NCBI GenBank assembly: GCA_025055575.1
Contig: JANWWP010000062.1
Location: 1 to 55,438, forward strand
Length of the DNA: 55,438 nt
DNA from: Flavobacteriales bacterium
GTDB lineage: Bacteria > Bacteroidota > Bacteroidia > CAIKAF01
Reading direction: 5' to 3'
Positions 1-9,074 of the stretch are shown here, piece after piece (position 1 is the stretch's first letter; each line of letters starts with the position of its first letter). A program made the position numbers and the translations under genes. Below the pieces are notes generated by a model. It saw nothing but the letters and a program-made list of their open reading frames with translations, was not told the origin of the DNA and searched no databases.

Positions 1-501
1 ACCAAAGCCCGCATCCATGACGACCTGCTGCAGGAAGGGCTGAAGAAAAAGCCCGGACAACGTGCCGCAAGTTTCGTAACCATTGGCGAACCGGACATTG
101 TTTTGCACAAAGACGGCAAAACCGTTTCGGTAGAAATACAGGGTTTGGATATTTACGACCCCATCAAAGACGAAGTAAAAGCCCGCAACCTTGCAGACAT
201 TGCCTACTGGATGGTAGATGATGATTATGACGGCAGCAACTTTATTGTAAAGCAGGTCTTTTTCTGCGGTGGCGACAAAGACGAGTTTGACAAGTGGAAG
301 AAAGGACTGGAAAGTCTTGCCAAAGTCGGCACCAAAAAGAAAGTAGAGAAAACCCTGAAAATCGAGATTGACGATGAAGCTTTTGACCGTCTTTACGGAT
401 ACATTTCGCATCCCATAGAAGTAAAAAGGCCGGGGCAGAAAATTGCCGTTCGGGTGATTTCGCAATTCGGAGAAGAGAGCACCAAAGTTTTGACGGTGTA
501 A
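1..501 (+). CDS. C-terminal part of a DNA methyltransferase-like protein (5' end outside the window)
   Basis: An open frame runs from base 1 to a TAA at 499-501 with no start of its own, so only the last 166 residues are present. The visible part (motifs FVTIGEPDI, then [11 protein letters not shown], then [12 protein letters not shown], ending [19 protein letters not shown]) resembles the C-terminal domain that follows the catalytic region in some type III-like adenine-specific DNA methyltransferases. This is recall of family-like sequence, not a search, and no catalytic motif (DPPY, FxGxG) lies inside the window. If right, a restriction-modification or orphan methylase locus lies to the left. 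The next gene starts 86 bases downstream with its own promoter-like box. Confidence 0.5.
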   Translation, partial: TKARIHDDLLQEGLKKKPGQRAASFVTIGEPDIVLHKDGKTVSVEIQGLDIYDPIKDEVKARNLADIAYWMVDDDYDGSNFIVKQVFFCGGDKDEFDKWKKGLESLAKVGTKKKVEKTLKIEIDDEAFDRLYGYISHPIEVKRPGQKIAVRVISQFGEESTKVLTV

Positions 502-575
502 TCCAGAATTCCGAAAAGGTTCCGGGGCGGTTCCGCTGGCTATTCTCGCTGCTCGGCTATCGCCTCGTGGGTTCA

Positions 576-583
576 TAAATTCG
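576..583 (+). promoter_or_regulatory. -7 box (TAAATTCG) for the MDR oxidoreductase
   Basis: One mismatch to the Bacteroidota -7 consensus TAnnTTTG. It ends five bases before the ATG at 588, so the transcript would have almost no leader. No clear -33 TTTG is visible at the usual distance. Confidence 0.35.
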
Positions 584-587
584 CGGC

Positions 588-1562
588 ATGAAAGCCGCCC
601 GACTGAATGCCATTCACTCTCCTTTGCAGTTGGAAGATGTGCCCCTGCCGCCCATGGATCCGCCGCACAGGGTGCGGGTGAAGCTGCAGGCGGCCGCGCT
701 GAACCACCGGGATGTGTGGATTCAAAAAGGACAATACGCTGCCATCGTGACGCCTGTGACCTTGGGCAGCGACGGCTGCGGCGTACGCGAAGACAACGGG
801 GAACCTGTCATTATCAATCCCGGCAGCCACTGGGGGCCGGATGAGCGGGTCCAGAGTCTGGCCTATACCATATTGGGAATGCCGGATGACGGCACTTTGG
901 CCGAGTGTGTATCGGTGCCGGCCGATCGTCTGCATCCCAAGCCGCCCCACCTGAGCGCTGAAGAGGCGGCGGCTTTGCCTCTGGCCGGGCTCACAGCCTG
1001 GAGAGCGCTCTGCGTGCGCGGGGCAGCCCGTCCCGGAGATCGGGTTTTTGTGAACGGCATCGGGGGCGGCGTGGCCTGGTTTTGTATGCAATTTGCCCTG
1101 GCCTTGGGTTGCCAGGTGTATGTGAGTTCTTCTTCGGAGGAGAAACTGGCGGAAGCCCGCGCAGCCGGAGCCCATGGCGCGGTGAACTACCGCCAGCCCG
1201 GCATTTTTAAAGAACTCGCAGCCCACAACGAGCTGTTTGACGTGATTGTGGACTCGGCCGGCGGCGAACCTTTTGCCCAGTTGCTATTCATTGCAGCGCC
1301 CGGCGCCCGAATTGTGACCTACGGCGGCACTCTGGGAAAAATTACCCAGCTGAGTCCTCAGATCATCTTTTGGAAACAACTGTCCATTCTGGGGTCTACC
1401 ATGGGCAGCGACGCCGATTTTGCGGCGATGTTGGATTTTGTAAACCGTCATCAAATCCGGCCCCGCATCGCCCGGATTTTTCCGTTGGAGGAAGCCCAAG
1501 CCGCCATGGATTTCCTGGCTTACGGAGCGCAAATCGGCAAGGTGGTGGTGCGCATCGCTTAA
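588..1562 (+). CDS. Medium-chain dehydrogenase/reductase (quinone oxidoreductase / zinc-type alcohol dehydrogenase-like)
   Basis: 324 residues. The N-terminal GroES-like fold shows AAALNHRDVWIQKG and LGSDGCGV; the Rossmann domain has GIGGGVAWFCMQFALALG around residues 155-172, followed by a basic/serine stretch (SSSSEEK) suited to NADP(H). This pattern is known from MDR enzymes that reduce quinones or enones with NADPH. The cluster of structural-zinc cysteines of classical alcohol dehydrogenases is not obvious, so substrate and metal content are open. The gene stands alone; its TAA shares the palindrome TTAA with the TAA of the convergent gene to its right, a 4-base overlap of stop codons. 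Confidence 0.8.
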   Translation: MKAARLNAIHSPLQLEDVPLPPMDPPHRVRVKLQAAALNHRDVWIQKGQYAAIVTPVTLGSDGCGVREDNGEPVIINPGSHWGPDERVQSLAYTILGMPDDGTLAECVSVPADRLHPKPPHLSAEEAAALPLAGLTAWRALCVRGAARPGDRVFVNGIGGGVAWFCMQFALALGCQVYVSSSSEEKLAEARAAGAHGAVNYRQPGIFKELAAHNELFDVIVDSAGGEPFAQLLFIAAPGARIVTYGGTLGKITQLSPQIIFWKQLSILGSTMGSDADFAAMLDFVNRHQIRPRIARIFPLEEAQAAMDFLAYGAQIGKVVVRIA

Positions 1563-4500
1563 GGCTTTCTAAAGATCCAGAGTCGGTTGGAGGTACGGCG
1601 CTGCTGGTGCTCTTCCAAAATTTCCAGGTTGTGGCGCACACAAAAATTTTCCACATCCGAATTCTTCAAAAAGTGCAAACCGGCAGCGGCTTTGTTAAAC
1701 ACTGTGAGGCGGGTGGAAAAAAATTCGGACAGACGCGTGAGGCCATGCCCGCTCGGCATATCTGAAAGTCCATCCCGCAGGAAAAGGAGAGCGCCGGAGG
1801 GAAGCCTTTCCGTCCATCGGTCCATCAGCGGCCACTGGGCTTCGGGCGGCAAATAGTGTAATACATCCGAAACGATAAGGGCCTCACAGGGCTGCGGTTC
1901 CACATGCAGGATGTTGGCATGTTCAAAAACCACTTTGTCTTGGAGGGGACTCCGCCGCGAACGGGCCAAGCGGATTTTTTCCTCATCCCAGTCAAAACCG
2001 GTGTACGACCTGGAAGGAAAATAACAGGTGAGCATGTGGCCAATGAGACCGAGTCCACAGCCCAATTCCACAATATGGGCGTCCGAAGGGATGCGGCGGT
2101 GGAAGGACTCATAGTAATTTTCCAAGCGCAACTTTAAACGGATATAAGGGACAAGCCAGGGATTAATATACAAGAAACGGTGGCGCACCCAATCTGCGGC
2201 CACAGGCCCGCCCGCCCAGGCCCGGGCGACCTCCTCATAGCGGCGCCTGAGCGTGGCGGCCATGCGGTGGGCTAGCCGGCGGGCGGCCCCTGGTTCGGTA
2301 TCCGGTTCGGGAACAACAGGGGGGCCCACTTCCATAATCAAATGCTGACGGCTACCCCAGAATGCGCCTTTGGGCAACAGGTGTCCGGTGCCCACAAACA
2401 ACACCGGCATCAAAGGTTTTCCGGTACTTAAAGCCAGGTCGAACAACCCGCTGTGGAATCGGTGGATTTTGAAATCCGGAGAGCGGGTACCTTCCGGAAA
2501 CAAGGCAAAACTGCGGCCGGCTTGGAGCTCTTTAATAAGGCGCGGCTTATACTTCTCATGACCCAGGCTCACGTTGATGTAGCCGCACAGCCGGCTCACC
2601 GGGCCGAAAACAGGATGGTTGTAGATACTGTTTTTTGTCCCAATGATCAGCCGGGGGCTGAGGGAAAATATCAACGCGGTGTCGATAAACGACTGGTGGT
2701 TGGCAAAGACCAAATGGGGTCTGCGAAAATCCGCCTCCCTCCAGCACACATAGCGCCGACGACCCAAGAAGACGAGGTTTATATACAGACGGGCCCACAT
2801 CCATATATAGTGCCTGAAGAAAGACTGAATCCATTTTTTACGACCCACCAAGAGCAGACTCACCGGCAGTGCCAACGCCACGGCTCCGGCAAATGGCAGC
2901 AAGACACCAAGCCATACCACCAGGGTGCTCAAGAGGTTTTTAAGGGTGTGGAGCTTGTAGCCTTTTTCTAAAGGCTTTTTCACCAACCAGCCAAAGATCG
3001 CCGGCGTGAGAAAAGCGGAAAACAACCCCACCGCACCCAATCCGGCCACACTTAAAAGGCCTACAGAATTTAAGGCGGGATGGCGGCTGAACATCAGACC
3101 TCCGGTGGCCAAAAGCGTGGTGGCAGCAGAGAAAAAAACCGCCCTGGCTGTGGCGGCATCCGGCCTTTCGCCGGCACTGCAAGCCCGCATCTCCCGATGG
3201 AGGTAAAACACCGAATAATCCACTCCAAGACCAAAGATGAAACTGCATACAATCAACGAAACAAAGTTGAAACTGAGCCCTCCCAAGTGCATTAGGGCCC
3301 CCACCCACACCCAGGAAAGGGCCAAGGGCAGCAAAGCCAGAATGGCGAGCTCGATGCGGCCAAAGCCTAAAAGCAAAAGAACGACAACCACCAACAGGGA
3401 GCCGCCCACCACCTGCCCAAAGTCCTTTTCTAAAAATTCAAAACCACTTTGCGTGAAGCTTTTTCGGTCCACAATAGTGAGGTCCGCGGACCCACGTTCT
3501 AATTGTTTTTTCACGTCGTCGTAGCGGCTTTCCGGAACCCTCAGGACCCCTACAAAACGGGGCGGGGCTCCGGACGGGGCACACACAAAAAGATCGCGGA
3601 GGCCGCGGGGCAAAATCCCCATCAAATCGGATGCCGAGGGCGCTTGACGTTCGGAGGCGGACGGCTGAAAAAAAAACGAAGCAAAAGCTTCGGCACGGAA
3701 GCCCTCTTTCTCAGCACGTTTTTTAAGAATTTCATACGCCACACGACGCCGGTCGGGAGAAAATACGGAATCCCAGACGATCGCGCTTCGCCGTCTGAGT
3801 TCCGGATCGGGAAACAAACGGGTGTAACTGAGCCAGGATCCGCCGGGTTCCAAGGCTTGGGATTCGGCAAGCATCGTCCCCACCCGGGCTGTTTCATCAA
3901 ACCATTTTTTCTCGTCTTCATCGGAAGAAACCAGCAGAATATTTCTTAAAGAAACTCCGGCCGCTTCGTCCAATATGGCCTGATCGGCTGCCAGATCGGG
4001 CGGGGTGTAAGATAATTTTTCCACGTCGCTGTCCAAAGGTGGCGTCCGGTAGAAGTACAAGGCGCACACAGTGATGAAAACCAAAAAAATACGCAGAACA
4101 AAAAGAGCTTTCGGAGGAACCTTCAGACCCCAATGTGCCGAAGTCACTTTTTTCTGTCCTTCGAGGAAATGAGGAGCCCAAAGGAGTGCGGCCAGACAGG
4201 CCCCCAGAATGCCCCCGGCGGCCATCCAGCCAAAAGCCCGTGTGACGGGGGATCGGGTGAAGGTGAGCACGGCAAAGGACGCCACGGTGGTGAGCATACT
4301 GAGGAGCATGGGGGGGGCCACTTTCTTTAGAATCTCTTCCGGCGTCGCGCCCGCTGCGCGGCTCACCAAAAGGTGTAAAGCATAATCCACGCTGATGCCC
4401 ACAAACACCGCTGCAAGTCCGAGACTGAGGGCCGGGACATGGGGGGTGGCCAAAGCCGCGGCCAAGCTTGCGCCGGCGGCGCCACCGGCCAAGGTCACAA

Positions 4501-5377
4501 GAAGGGTCGGTAAAAAATGCCACGAGCGAAAGCCAAAAGCCAAAAGAAGAAGGATGCCCAGCAAAGTCAGGCCCATGGTAATCTGCACATCTTTTTTGAT
4601 GCGTTCCGCATTCTCGGCCGCCATCAAAGGCGCCCCAAAAAACCCAAACCGGATGCCCTGGGCTTGAAGCCGCGCCTTCACACGGTCCATGGCTTCCATG
4701 AGGGCCGCCCCGTGCCGCACGTCTTCAGCAGGCCGGCGACTCACAAGAGCGCCCAGCAAGCGGCGGCCGCTTGCGTCGGTAAGCACACCTTCGGGGGTGT
4801 ATGCATAGGTACTGCCACTTAAAGTTTCCAGCTTTTGAAACCAGAGCGCCGAAAGGCCCAAAGGATCCTCTGTCAGGTCTTTTTGTAAAAACCGCGCACC
4901 GGGAGATAGCAACAAATGAAAGATCCGATCCAACTGGGCCTCCCAGGCATCAGTGCGGACCCATTTTTCCCCGGCCCTACAAATTTCATCTGGGGTAAGA
5001 ATCCAAGGCAGCCACTGGAGGACTCTCTTTCTTAAGGAATCCAGTTCTGCCTCACTTTGGCGCACCTCCAGCCGTAGCCATAAAGCCGAATCCTCCCGCG
5101 CCCAGGCCGCCTCCACCGCGGACGCCAAATAGGATGGATCGGGCGGTGTATCCCCTGCCGCTTCAGCAAAAAACAGGATGCGCTTCTGCAGGGGATGATG
5201 CGCCAAAATCTCCCGCACCACTTTGCCAGATTCTGGACCCACGAGCAAGGAGGATATGTCTGTCTGAACTTTAACTTGAGAAAGGCCCCATAATCCCAAG
5301 GCAAAAAGCCCAAAAAGAGTACCCCAAAAGGCGATCTTTCTGGCTTGAAATATTTTGAAAATCTTAATAAGAATCAT
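1559..5377 (-). CDS. Trifunctional fusion: MMPL/RND-type exporter + lysophospholipid-type acyltransferase + SAM methyltransferase
   Basis: 1272 residues from the ATG at 5377; a TTG at 5392 would add five. Residues ~1-790 look like an RND/MMPL permease: an N-terminal membrane helix, a periplasmic loop, and two blocks of hydrophobic helices around 255-400 and 640-780, with a short hydrophobic stretch after them. Residues ~850-1060 carry acyltransferase motifs NHQSFID (NHx4D, ~890) and FPEGTRS (~962). Residues ~1080-1272 are a class I methyltransferase with VELGCGLGLIG near 1104 and FDWDEEK just after it. The inference is one membrane machine that acylates, methylates and exports a lipid-like product, as the separate proteins are proposed to do in aryl polyene and flexirubin clusters. 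No carrier or ketosynthase gene adjoins it. I recall the same three-domain order in other Bacteroidota. Confidence 0.85.
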   Translation of the reverse strand: MILIKIFKIFQARKIAFWGTLFGLFALGLWGLSQVKVQTDISSLLVGPESGKVVREILAHHPLQKRILFFAEAAGDTPPDPSYLASAVEAAWAREDSALWLRLEVRQSEAELDSLRKRVLQWLPWILTPDEICRAGEKWVRTDAWEAQLDRIFHLLLSPGARFLQKDLTEDPLGLSALWFQKLETLSGSTYAYTPEGVLTDASGRRLLGALVSRRPAEDVRHGAALMEAMDRVKARLQAQGIRFGFFGAPLMAAENAERIKKDVQITMGLTLLGILLLLAFGFRSWHFLPTLLVTLAGGAAGASLAAALATPHVPALSLGLAAVFVGISVDYALHLLVSRAAGATPEEILKKVAPPMLLSMLTTVASFAVLTFTRSPVTRAFGWMAAGGILGACLAALLWAPHFLEGQKKVTSAHWGLKVPPKALFVLRIFLVFITVCALYFYRTPPLDSDVEKLSYTPPDLAADQAILDEAAGVSLRNILLVSSDEDEKKWFDETARVGTMLAESQALEPGGSWLSYTRLFPDPELRRRSAIVWDSVFSPDRRRVAYEILKKRAEKEGFRAEAFASFFFQPSASERQAPSASDLMGILPRGLRDLFVCAPSGAPPRFVGVLRVPESRYDDVKKQLERGSADLTIVDRKSFTQSGFEFLEKDFGQVVGGSLLVVVVLLLLGFGRIELAILALLPLALSWVWVGALMHLGGLSFNFVSLIVCSFIFGLGVDYSVFYLHREMRACSAGERPDAATARAVFFSAATTLLATGGLMFSRHPALNSVGLLSVAGLGAVGLFSAFLTPAIFGWLVKKPLEKGYKLHTLKNLLSTLVVWLGVLLPFAGAVALALPVSLLLVGRKKWIQSFFRHYIWMWARLYINLVFLGRRRYVCWREADFRRPHLVFANHQSFIDTALIFSLSPRLIIGTKNSIYNHPVFGPVSRLCGYINVSLGHEKYKPRLIKELQAGRSFALFPEGTRSPDFKIHRFHSGLFDLALSTGKPLMPVLFVGTGHLLPKGAFWGSRQHLIMEVGPPVVPEPDTEPGAARRLAHRMAATLRRRYEEVARAWAGGPVAADWVRHRFLYINPWLVPYIRLKLRLENYYESFHRRIPSDAHIVELGCGLGLIGHMLTCYFPSRSYTGFDWDEEKIRLARSRRSPLQDKVVFEHANILHVEPQPCEALIVSDVLHYLPPEAQWPLMDRWTERLPSGALLFLRDGLSDMPSGHGLTRLSEFFSTRLTVFNKAAAGLHFLKNSDVENFCVRHNLEILEEHQQRRTSNRLWIFRKP

Positions 5378-5729
5378 TTTCCAAAAAAACAACCTTCTTC
5401 ATCCCATTCAATCCCTATCCAAAATGCCGCAAAATAATAGATATTACAATGGTTGAAACGTTCAATTAATCATTTAAACACATTACAGATTCCCTTTCAA
5501 TCGTTTCTCTCTGCCAAAAAAATACTAACCATTTTGGATAACATCCAGATTTCCTCAAGAGTTTCATTTCATTTTTAATGTATTTGCAAAATGGCGGGCC
5601 TGAAACTTCATTCAAACTCATAAAGCAGTAATTTAGAAGGCCTGGTAAGGAAATTGAAAGCCGGTACCCACCGGCTTTTTTTTTGAACTCTTTATAGGTT
5701 TATTTTGTGTTTTAAATATCGAAACCGTA
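5378..5729. other. AT-rich divergent intergenic region (352 bases)
   Basis: No open frame of credible length was seen. It lies between the 5' ends of the exporter fusion (minus) and the secreted IgGFc/SprB protein (plus). It contains a strong plus-strand terminator at 5657-5684 and near-consensus -7 boxes: CAAAATAA at 5430-5437 (minus) and TTATTTTG at 5700-5707 (plus, 22 bases before the ATG). What the terminator ends is unclear. Confidence 0.6.
5657..5684 (+). terminator. Rho-independent terminator with no gene in front of it
   Basis: Perfect 9-bp stem AAAGCCGGT / ACCGGCTTT (5657-5665 and 5670-5678), 4-base loop ACCC, followed by a T run to 5684. It points rightward, but the nearest plus-strand gene on its left ends at 1562 and the whole interval between is minus-strand coding or AT-rich spacer. 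It lies 45 bases before the start of the secreted protein gene, so it may close a small RNA or attenuate a leader. Confidence 0.75.
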
Positions 5730-8270
5730 ATGAGAAAGCCTCTGCGATTTTTTATTTATTCATTCGTAATTTTTTCATTTCCTTGTCTTCTTTATGCCCA
5801 GAAAGATACCCTTTTTTGGTTTGTAGCGCCCGAGGCCACCTCGGCCCATGGTGATGCGCCGATTTACTTCCGTTTGTCTTCTTTCGGAGGCTCTGCCGAC
5901 GTGACCATTGACCAACCCGCCAACCCCGGATTCACCCCGATCAGTGTCACCATCCCTCCGAATTCCAGCCAAACCGTGGACCTCACGGCCTTTTTGGCCA
6001 CCACGGAAAATGCGCCTCCGGATCAGGTGTTGAACTATGGCTACCGTATTCGCAGCACAGCCATTATTTCAGCGTATTACGAAGTGTTTACCTCCTGCCA
6101 ATGCAATCCTGAAATTTATGCTCTAAAGGGAAAAAATGCCTTAGGCACCGAATTCCGAATTCCTTTTAATGACGTCTGGGCTAATGGCAGTTATTCTCCT
6201 CCGGCGCTTTCGGCTATTGACATTGTGGCCACGGAAGACAATACCCAAGTGACCATCCTTCCGTCCAAAGACGTGGTGGGCCACCCTGCGGGCGTTCCTT
6301 ACACCATTACCCTGAACAAAGGTCAAACATACTCGGCTGCAGCCGCAGGCACTGGGGCTGCTGATCAGTTAGGAGGCAGCATCGTTACCTCCAACAAACC
6401 CATTGCCGTCACCATTAAGGATGACAGCATGAGTTTTCAGGGGTGTCGCGACCTATGCGGCGACCAGCTCATCCCTCTGCCTCTGATTGGCCGGGAATAT
6501 GTCGTGGTACGCGGTTCCCTGAACGTAACAGACCGGGTGTGGATTTTGGCCACCCAGAACAATACACAGGTTTCCATCAACGGGACTGCCGTGGCCACTC
6601 TGAATGCCAATCAGTCTTATATGCACCAGTTGACCAGCCCGGCTGTGTCCTGTTATATTCTCACAAACAACCCTGTGTATGTACTCCACTACACGGGATT
6701 CGGCTGCGAATTGGGATCGGCTATTGTGCCGCCTGTAAAATGCACGGGCACGCAGGAAGTGAGCGTCACACGATCCACTTCGGAGTATTTTGGTTTGATG
6801 TTGTTCACACAGGCGGGCAATGAAAGCAGTTTTTTGCTGAATGGGAATGCCGGCTTAATCACTGCCAGTCAGTTTTCGCCTGTGCCTGGGACGGGTGGGG
6901 CCTGGGTGGCCGCACTCATTCCCTTTGGCACCACCGAAGTGCCTGTGGGGACGCCCTCCGTCGTGGCCAATACCAGCGGCCTTTTTCACATGGGCATTGT
7001 CAACGGTGGGGCAAGTTCTGGATGCCGGTATGGCTTTTTTTCCGACTTCAGTGGGGTTTCGTTCAACCTGAACGCCGACCAGACAGTCAGCTGCCCTGGG
7101 GCTGACGATGGCCAGGCCAGCGTGGTCGTATTGGGCGGGGTGCCGCCCTATTCCTACCAGTGGAGCACCGGCGACACCACCTCTATTGTGAGTGGGCTTC
7201 CCACAGGGACCTATACGGTTGTGGTATCGGATGCGGCTGGGTGTAGCGACAGCCTTTCCATCCAGATTCCGGAGCCGCCCCCCATGGCCTTTATCACGCA
7301 AACGATTCAAAATGTCACGTGCCACGGAGGGTCTGACGGTGCCGTATTCACCAGCCCCGGCGGTGGCACGCAACCTTATACTATCATCTGGAACACAGGA
7401 GCTCAGACGCAGAACTTGCAAAACCTGACAGCCGGAACTTACACGGCCATCTTCACCGATGCCAACAATTGCGACACGCTCACCCTTTCCGCCACGGTCA
7501 CCGAACCCCCGCCGATTAATCCTGTAGCCACCGCTTCGCCGGCCCAGATTTGTTATGGCAGCACAGCCACGTTGCAAGCCAATGGCAATTTCTCAGTGCA
7601 ATGGTCTCCGTCCACAGGGCTCAGCAGCACCAGCGGCAACAGCGTCACAGCGCAGCCGGATCAAACCACCACCTACACAGCCACCGTCACCGATTCCGCA
7701 GGCTGCCAGGAAAGCGCCGCTGTCACGGTGAACGTGTTTCATTTTCTGGCAGATTTGGATACGGTACAGGCGAATCCTCAGTGTTTTGGAAAAGTTCAGT
7801 TCAACGCCCTTTTAAAATTCCCCAACCGCTTAGCCAGTGCCGATTGGCAATTCGGTGACGGAAATTCCGGATCCGGCATTCCGACGGAACACATGTACCA
7901 ACTTGACGGCATTGTGAATGTAACCGTCACTTTTACCGATACGTTGGGCTGCGATACCACCGTGACGCTGGCCGTTCAGGTGAAAGCCAACTCTACGCAG
8001 ACACTGACGAATATTCCCAACATTCTTACGCCCGATGGCGATAATCTCAATGACGTATTAAAATTGAATCCCGACTTCGTGGAATGCAATCCTTTCACCC
8101 TGACCATCTTTAACCGCTGGGGCAATATTGTCTTTGAAAGCCGCAACAACGACCCGCCTTTTGAAGGAAAAAACCAACAGGGCCAATGGTTAAGTCCTGG
8201 TGTTTATTTCTATTATTTGAAATCGGAAAAGCAGGAACTTTCAGGTCATATTAGTATCGTACGTCCATAA
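5730..8270 (+). CDS. Secreted T9SS-type protein: IgGFc-binding-like domain, SprB repeats, gliding-motility-associated C-terminal domain
   Basis: 846 residues. Signal peptide at residues 1-23 (hydrophobic core ending LLYAQ). Residues ~30-440 resemble the IgGFc-binding N-terminal domain, with repeated DVWANGSYSPPALSAIDIVA- and SNKPIAVTIKDDS-type segments. Two SprB repeats follow (~453-517 and ~527-595; each begins with Cys and contains PPYSYQWSTG or QPYTIIWNTG, then TGTYTV or AGTYTA). Then come an Ig-like domain (~605-668), a PKD-like domain (~673-752, DWQFGDGNSG) and a C-terminal domain (~758-846) starting NILTPDGDNLNDVL and ending in FYYLKSEKQELSGHISIVRP. That last domain is the CHU_C-type sorting signal for type IX secretion. 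The protein is expected on the surface or released, possibly as an adhesin. SDR gene follows after 3 bases. Confidence 0.9.
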   Translation: MRKPLRFFIYSFVIFSFPCLLYAQKDTLFWFVAPEATSAHGDAPIYFRLSSFGGSADVTIDQPANPGFTPISVTIPPNSSQTVDLTAFLATTENAPPDQVLNYGYRIRSTAIISAYYEVFTSCQCNPEIYALKGKNALGTEFRIPFNDVWANGSYSPPALSAIDIVATEDNTQVTILPSKDVVGHPAGVPYTITLNKGQTYSAAAAGTGAADQLGGSIVTSNKPIAVTIKDDSMSFQGCRDLCGDQLIPLPLIGREYVVVRGSLNVTDRVWILATQNNTQVSINGTAVATLNANQSYMHQLTSPAVSCYILTNNPVYVLHYTGFGCELGSAIVPPVKCTGTQEVSVTRSTSEYFGLMLFTQAGNESSFLLNGNAGLITASQFSPVPGTGGAWVAALIPFGTTEVPVGTPSVVANTSGLFHMGIVNGGASSGCRYGFFSDFSGVSFNLNADQTVSCPGADDGQASVVVLGGVPPYSYQWSTGDTTSIVSGLPTGTYTVVVSDAAGCSDSLSIQIPEPPPMAFITQTIQNVTCHGGSDGAVFTSPGGGTQPYTIIWNTGAQTQNLQNLTAGTYTAIFTDANNCDTLTLSATVTEPPPINPVATASPAQICYGSTATLQANGNFSVQWSPSTGLSSTSGNSVTAQPDQTTTYTATVTDSAGCQESAAVTVNVFHFLADLDTVQANPQCFGKVQFNALLKFPNRLASADWQFGDGNSGSGIPTEHMYQLDGIVNVTVTFTDTLGCDTTVTLAVQVKANSTQTLTNIPNILTPDGDNLNDVLKLNPDFVECNPFTLTIFNRWGNIVFESRNNDPPFEGKNQQGQWLSPGVYFYYLKSEKQELSGHISIVRP

Positions 8271-8273
8271 TCC

Positions 8274-9032
8274 GTGGAAAAAAAGCGCATCTTAATCACC
8301 GGTGCCACCTCCGGGATTGGCGCCGCCACAGCCCGTTGTCTTGGACTGCTCGGACATCCTTTGGTTCTCTGCGGGCGGCGGCAGCAACGCCTGGAGGCTT
8401 TAGCACAGGAACTAAGTTCCACAACACAAGTTTTCACCCTTGGCTTTGATATCTCCAAACGACAGGAGGTGGTAGCTGCCATAAGTTCCCTCCCCTCTGC
8501 ATGGAGCGCCATAGATGTATTGATCAACAATGCCGGCAACGCCCATGGGTTGGACCTCATCCACGAAGGTCAAATAGAGGACTGGGAGGCCATGATAGAC
8601 ATCAACATAAAAGGTCTTTTATATCTCACCCGCCAGGTGGTGCCGGGCATGGTGGCCCGTGGCCGGGGGCATATCATTAACATAGGCAGTATTGCAGGAC
8701 GCGAGCCCTATCCGGGAGGCAATGTCTATGGTGCTACAAAGGCCGCTGTGGACCTTCTGACGCAAGGCATGCGCATGGATTTATTAGACAAAGGCATTAA
8801 AGTGAGCGCCATTCATCCCGGCCTTGTGGAAACAGAATTTTCTTTAGTCCGGTTTAAAGGTGATTCTGAAAAAGCCCGCCGAGTGTACGAAGGATATCAG
8901 CCACTCCGGCCCGAAGACGTGGCCGATCTTATCAGGTATATGGTGGAAGCCCCGGAACACGTTAATCTGGCCGATGTGCTTCTGCTGCCAAAAGCCCAGG
9001 CCGCTGTGCGCATGGTACATAAAACAACTTAG
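8274..9032 (+). CDS. Short-chain dehydrogenase/reductase (YdfG-like, NADP-dependent)
   Basis: 252 residues from a GTG three bases after the preceding stop; no ATG lies close by in frame. The classical SDR signature is complete: TGATSGIGAAT near the N-terminus for cofactor binding, LINNAGNA, and the catalytic YGATKAA with an upstream Ser in GSIAG. The closest overall pattern is the YdfG group (3-hydroxy acid / L-allo-threonine dehydrogenase), including the HPGLVETEFSLVRF segment after the active site. The tight spacing suggests co-transcription with the secreted protein, although the two functions have no obvious link. It converges on the carboxyltransferase gene across a 42-base hairpin-containing gap. 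Confidence 0.85.
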   Translation: MEKKRILITGATSGIGAATARCLGLLGHPLVLCGRRQQRLEALAQELSSTTQVFTLGFDISKRQEVVAAISSLPSAWSAIDVLINNAGNAHGLDLIHEGQIEDWEAMIDINIKGLLYLTRQVVPGMVARGRGHIINIGSIAGREPYPGGNVYGATKAAVDLLTQGMRMDLLDKGIKVSAIHPGLVETEFSLVRFKGDSEKARRVYEGYQPLRPEDVADLIRYMVEAPEHVNLADVLLLPKAQAAVRMVHKTT

Positions 9033-9041
9033 TATTCCTGC

Positions 9042-9068
9042 GGCGTCCAAAGAGACCTTTGGTACGCC
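9042..9068. terminator. Hairpin between convergent genes, possible bidirectional terminator
   Basis: GGCGT CCAAAG agac CTTTGG (T) ACGCC: an 11-bp stem with one bulged base and a 4-base loop, in the 42-base gap between SDR (plus) and carboxyltransferase (minus). The T tracts on both sides are weak (TTTACATT on the right), so its strength as an intrinsic terminator is uncertain. Confidence 0.45.
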
Positions 9069-9074
9069 TTTACA

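Noticed and set aside
573-1226. 217-codon open frame on the minus strand across the MDR gene
   Set aside because: Antisense to a gene with clear motifs; the product is Arg/His/Gly-rich without domain signs.
1559-1562. Shared TTAA stop codons of convergent genes as a regulatory site
   Set aside because: A 4-base overlap of TAA codons is easily formed by chance in dense genomes.
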